Part shown: positions 13,328 to 14,307 of the stretch, in pieces
Layout of the letters: every line of letters starts with the position of its first letter
How positions within the stretch are numbered: position 1 is the stretch's first letter
From: Dehalococcoidia bacterium
Lineage (GTDB): Bacteria > Chloroflexota > Dehalococcoidia > SAR202 > UBA826
NCBI GenBank assembly: GCA_012965485.1
Contig: DTSF01000090.1
Location: 1 to 14,307 of the forward strand
Direction: 5' to 3'
DNA: 14,307 bases
Position numbers and translations under genes: made by a program
Notes under the pieces: generated by a model
The model's database searches: none
What the model was told of the DNA's origin: nothing
The model's input: the letters and a program-made list of their open reading frames with translations, nothing else

Positions 13328-14307
13328 TTATTCGTCTATAAAATTTTTGAGCGCGTCGGGGTCAACTTCTAAACCCAGACCAGGTTTTTCAGGCAGGGAA
13401 ATGACCCCATTCTTCGGCAGTACCGGCTCCTTATACAGCTTAGATACCTCCTCGGCCGGACCTGTGAACTCTTCTGAAAATTCGTGGGGTCGGACTGCAT
13501 TGGTAACGGTTGAGTAGAGATGAAGGCTGGCCATCGAATTTGCTCCAACACTGGGGCTGTGAGGCATAACAACTTTGTTGTGAACCACAGCTAACTCGTA
13601 GACACGTATCATTTCTGATAAACCACCAACGTTTAATATATCTGGTTGGAGTATGTCCGGGTTGCCAAGCTCTATTAGGTCTCGAAAACGCCATGACGAT
13701 ATTTCCTGTTCCCCTGTAGAAACTGCACAATCAAGAGCATCAACGACTTGCTTCAGGCCTGGGAAATCATATTGCGGAAGTGGTTCTTCAAAGTGCGCTA
13801 TCCCTATTTGTTCAAATCTTCTGCCCTGTTCAATTGCGGTGGGGACCGAATATCCACAATTGGCGTCAAAGCTTAATGGACAATCATCTGGTAACCATTC
13901 GCGACACTTTTGAAAAATGGCCAAATCCTTTTTAGGATCTGAATCTTGTCGATAATCTCTCCAATCCATTCTTACTTTGAACGCTCTATAACCCTTGTCA
14001 AACCCCTCTTGTACCTCCTCTAACATTTCTTCAGGACTTTTGCTCCATCCATTACCCCTGCTCCAGTAAAGAGGGATGTCGGTTTTTCTGGCACCACCTA
14101 GAAGCTGATATATCGGTAAATTAGCTGACTTGCCAGTTATATCCCAAAGTGCCACATCAACCGAACCGACAATTTGTGAAGGAAAACGTGTTGCTTGCTG
14201 GCCTTCACCTAAGGTGAGCAATTCCCATATTTTTCGAGGCCGGGTGGGGTCAGCTCCGACCAATAGAGGTTTGATCAATTCTTCCAAATAAGCTCTCACA
14301 ACTTTTA
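13328..14307 (-). CDS. Mandelate racemase/muconate lactonizing enzyme family (enolase superfamily), N-terminus outside window
   Basis: The frame is open through the right edge, so the start and most of the N-terminal capping domain are missing; a GTG at 14297-14299 is internal. Counting from that codon: Lys108 in KVR, metal ligands Asp145 (FDANCGY), Glu171 (FEEP) and Glu197 (STGEQ), then Asp220 (QPD) and His247 (MPHS), and Glu273 (HEF). The gaps 26, 26, 23, 27 from Asp145 to His247 equal those of mandelate racemase (195, 221, 247, 270, 297), so an Asp-His dyad is present as in the racemase/acid-sugar dehydratase subgroup. The second position of the KxK motif is Arg. Such enzymes remove the alpha-proton of a carboxylate with Mg, typically dehydrating sugar acids. 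It is the first visible gene of the operon with GMC and PcaC-like genes. Confidence 0.92.
   Translation of the reverse strand, partial: KVVRAYLEELIKPLLVGADPTRPRKIWELLTLGEGQQATRFPSQIVGSVDVALWDITGKSANLPIYQLLGGARKTDIPLYWSRGNGWSKSPEEMLEEVQEGFDKGYRAFKVRMDWRDYRQDSDPKKDLAIFQKCREWLPDDCPLSFDANCGYSVPTAIEQGRRFEQIGIAHFEEPLPQYDFPGLKQVVDALDCAVSTGEQEISSWRFRDLIELGNPDILQPDILNVGGLSEMIRVYELAVVHNKVVMPHSPSVGANSMASLHLYSTVTNAVRPHEFSEEFTGPAEEVSKLYKEPVLPKNGVISLPEKPGLGLEVDPDALKNFIDE

Noticed and set aside
1..14307. CRISPR array, tRNA or rRNA gene, insertion sequence, phage or defence system
   Set aside because: No regularly spaced repeats, no cloverleaf or rRNA-like segment, no transposase or integrase domain and no defence-type protein were seen on either strand.

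Overview
The window looks like a piece of a compact bacterial chromosome carrying many catabolic enzymes of broad-specificity families. Genes are packed tightly, often tail to tail with 0-6 bp between stop codons. The mix (flavin-dependent oxygenase of the acyl-CoA dehydrogenase fold, VOC protein, FAH-family hydrolase, class III CoA-transferase, carboxymuconolactone decarboxylase, GMC oxidoreductase, mandelate-racemase-type enolase, D-threonine-aldolase-like enzyme, mycoredoxin-like glutaredoxin) resembles marine Chloroflexota of the SAR202 type. That assignment is an inference from gene content; no marker gene here settles it.

Layout. 2-286 (+) is the C-terminal end of the DNA polymerase III beta clamp, cut by the window edge. 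395-1567 (-) is a class I/II aminotransferase, more GC-rich than what follows. 1568-1888 is a repeat-bearing gap with no confident gene. 1889-3136 (+) is an MFS carrier. 6088 down to 3177 (-) is a tight three-gene operon: VOC protein, HsaA/DszC-like flavin monooxygenase, DHA3-type MFS exporter. An FAH-family hydrolase (6195-7118, +) diverges from it. 7125-8227 (-) is a threonine aldolase/beta-eliminating lyase gene broken by a frameshift and an in-frame TGA. 8313-9740 (+) holds a muconolactone-isomerase-like protein and a D-threonine-aldolase/D-serine-dehydratase-like enzyme. 9741-9980 (-) is a small glutaredoxin. 10083-11267 (+) is a CaiB/BaiF CoA-transferase. 14305 down to 11272 (-) is an operon of an enolase-superfamily dehydratase/racemase (cut by the window edge), a GMC oxidoreductase and a PcaC-like decarboxylase.

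Two degradative modules can be proposed. The first (3177-7118) has the enzyme classes of a meta-cleavage route: hydroxylation by a reduced-flavin-dependent monooxygenase, possible ring opening by the VOC protein, and hydrolysis or related chemistry on the oxo-acid product by the FAH protein, with an exporter in the same operon. The second (10083-14307) combines enolate chemistry, alcohol oxidation, a decarboxylase fold and CoA transfer, which would suit catabolism of sugar acids or ring-derived hydroxy acids. Substrates cannot be read from sequence. Several enzymes differ from their family at metal or catalytic positions (VOC Gln73, FAH Asp89, enolase KxR), so they may have diverged chemistry.
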